A stretch of 5,347 nt of DNA. Source: an uncultured Collinsella sp. (GTDB taxonomy: Bacteria; Actinomycetota; Coriobacteriia; Coriobacteriales; Coriobacteriaceae). The notes under the pieces are model-generated. The model saw only the letters and a program-made list of their open reading frames with translations, made no database searches and was not told where the DNA came from. The stretch spans positions 1 through 5,347 of the forward strand of contig CAAFOA010000118.1 of NCBI GenBank assembly GCA_900764415.1, given 5' to 3'. Position 1 is the first letter of the stretch; each line of letters opens with the position of its first letter. Made by a program: the position numbers and the translations under genes. Shown piece after piece: positions 5,007 through 5,347 of the stretch.

Positions 5007-5295
5007 AACTTTGGAGACCAGGCAGTTTTGTAACAAGCTATCTACCTGCGGTTTTGAAAAGCAGGATGACCGGCCTGCTCGGGATGTTCAAAAAAGCCTA
5101 CTCACTTGCCGCGCAAAGTTTCTGCATAAGAAAAAAATGGGGTTTTCAACAGGGCTTCGTCCAGCTTTTGGCAAGCTTTTGGCCAGTTGGGGAGGGCTGT
5201 TGAAAACTTAACAGTCCGTTCGGTGCCATTTTTGGTGCGTTCGCCCCAATGTGAGACAGGCTGGGTTGAAATTCGTGTTTTCCTGTGCCTATGAA
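5007..5295. other. Genomic flank with no recognised gene
   Basis: This was the native sequence downstream of the regulator before the IS inserted. Two overlapping short open frames of 66 codons each exist here, but neither has a convincing ribosome-binding site, codon pattern or recognisable product. CCTGC (5045), GCAGG (5061) and CCTGC (5074) can form two mutually exclusive small hairpins, but without a T-tract. An inverted repeat at 5142-5207 is listed separately. Genomic sequence ends at 5295 where adapter begins. Confidence 0.6.
5142..5207. repeat. 11-bp inverted repeat enclosing a short tandem repeat
   Basis: GTTTTCAACAG (5142-5152) and its exact reverse complement CTGTTGAAAAC (5197-5207) face each other across 44 bp. 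The spacer contains AGCTTTTGGC twice in tandem with an 11-bp period (5163-5172 and 5174-5183). The core TTTTCAACA differs at one position from the DnaA-box consensus TTWTNCACA. A role in replication or regulation is speculative. Confidence 0.55.
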
Positions 5296-5347
5296 CTGTC
5301 TCTTATACACATCTCCGAGCCCACGAGACTACGCTGCATCTCGTATG
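5296..5347 (+). other. Illumina Nextera adapter read-through (artefact, not genome)
   Basis: CTGTCTCTTATACACATCT (5296-5314) is the Tn5 mosaic-end adapter of the Nextera chemistry. It is followed by the read-2 adapter CCGAGCCCACGAGAC (5315-5329), an 8-base i7 index TACGCTGC (5330-5337) and the start of the P7 primer ATCTCGTATG (5338-5347). The order is exactly that of a sequenced library insert end. The bases are untrimmed sequencing construct and should be excluded from any biological reading. They also show that the contig ends here. By memory the index equals Nextera XT N721. Confidence 0.98.

Noticed and set aside
5045..5078. Attenuator with alternative hairpins
   Set aside because: Three 5-base blocks can pair in two ways, but the stems are short, there is no T-tract and no downstream gene.
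5003..5211. Two overlapping 66-codon plus-strand frames beyond the IS
   Set aside because: They have no clear ribosome-binding site or domain, the sequence is repeat-rich with A/T tracts, and one begins inside the target duplication.
5296..5314. Tn5/IS50 mosaic end as a real transposon end
   Set aside because: It continues directly into read-2 adapter, index and P7 sequence, so it is library adapter.

Overview
The window holds one biological locus, a vitamin B6 (pyridoxal 5'-phosphate, PLP) synthesis operon with its own regulator, and one complete insertion sequence. The window appears to be a whole short contig. Its right end (5296-5347) is Illumina Nextera adapter, not genome, and its left end seems to start inside the last bases of a tRNA gene. 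High G+C, the style of the pdx proteins and the IS256-family transposase suggest a high-G+C Gram-positive of the Coriobacteriia (Collinsella-like). That assignment is my inference; no marker gene here settles it.

Layout. Positions 1-434 carry no protein gene: a probable tRNA-Asn 3' remnant (1-15), about 250 unassigned bases, then two adjoining palindromic repeat units (263-339 and 348-411). pdxT (435-1022) and pdxS (1043-1933) lie on the minus strand as an operon in the order pdxS-pdxT with a 20-bp gap. A 145-bp divergent promoter region (1934-2078) separates them from a MocR/GntR-type regulator, most likely PdxR, on the plus strand (2079-3518). An IS256-family element (3527-4998, 1472 bp) lies immediately beyond the regulator stop codon, with 26-bp imperfect terminal inverted repeats and an 8-bp target duplication ACCTTTGG on each side. 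Positions 5007-5295 are genomic but without a recognisable gene.

How it works together. PdxS and PdxT form the deoxyxylulose-5-phosphate-independent PLP synthase: PdxT releases ammonia from glutamine, and PdxS condenses it with ribose 5-phosphate and glyceraldehyde 3-phosphate. The divergent regulator has a winged-helix DNA-binding domain fused to an aminotransferase fold that keeps its PLP-binding residues, as expected for a PLP sensor controlling pdxST and itself. Two AAGGTCAG direct repeats, 34 bp apart in the shared promoter region, are the best candidate operators. The IS left all three genes intact but cut the regulator off from its native downstream sequence.

I found no undescribed multi-gene system. 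The items most worth a second look are the paired operator-like repeats, a leader hairpin in the IS that covers its ribosome-binding site, and the dense palindromic repeat mosaic downstream of pdxT.
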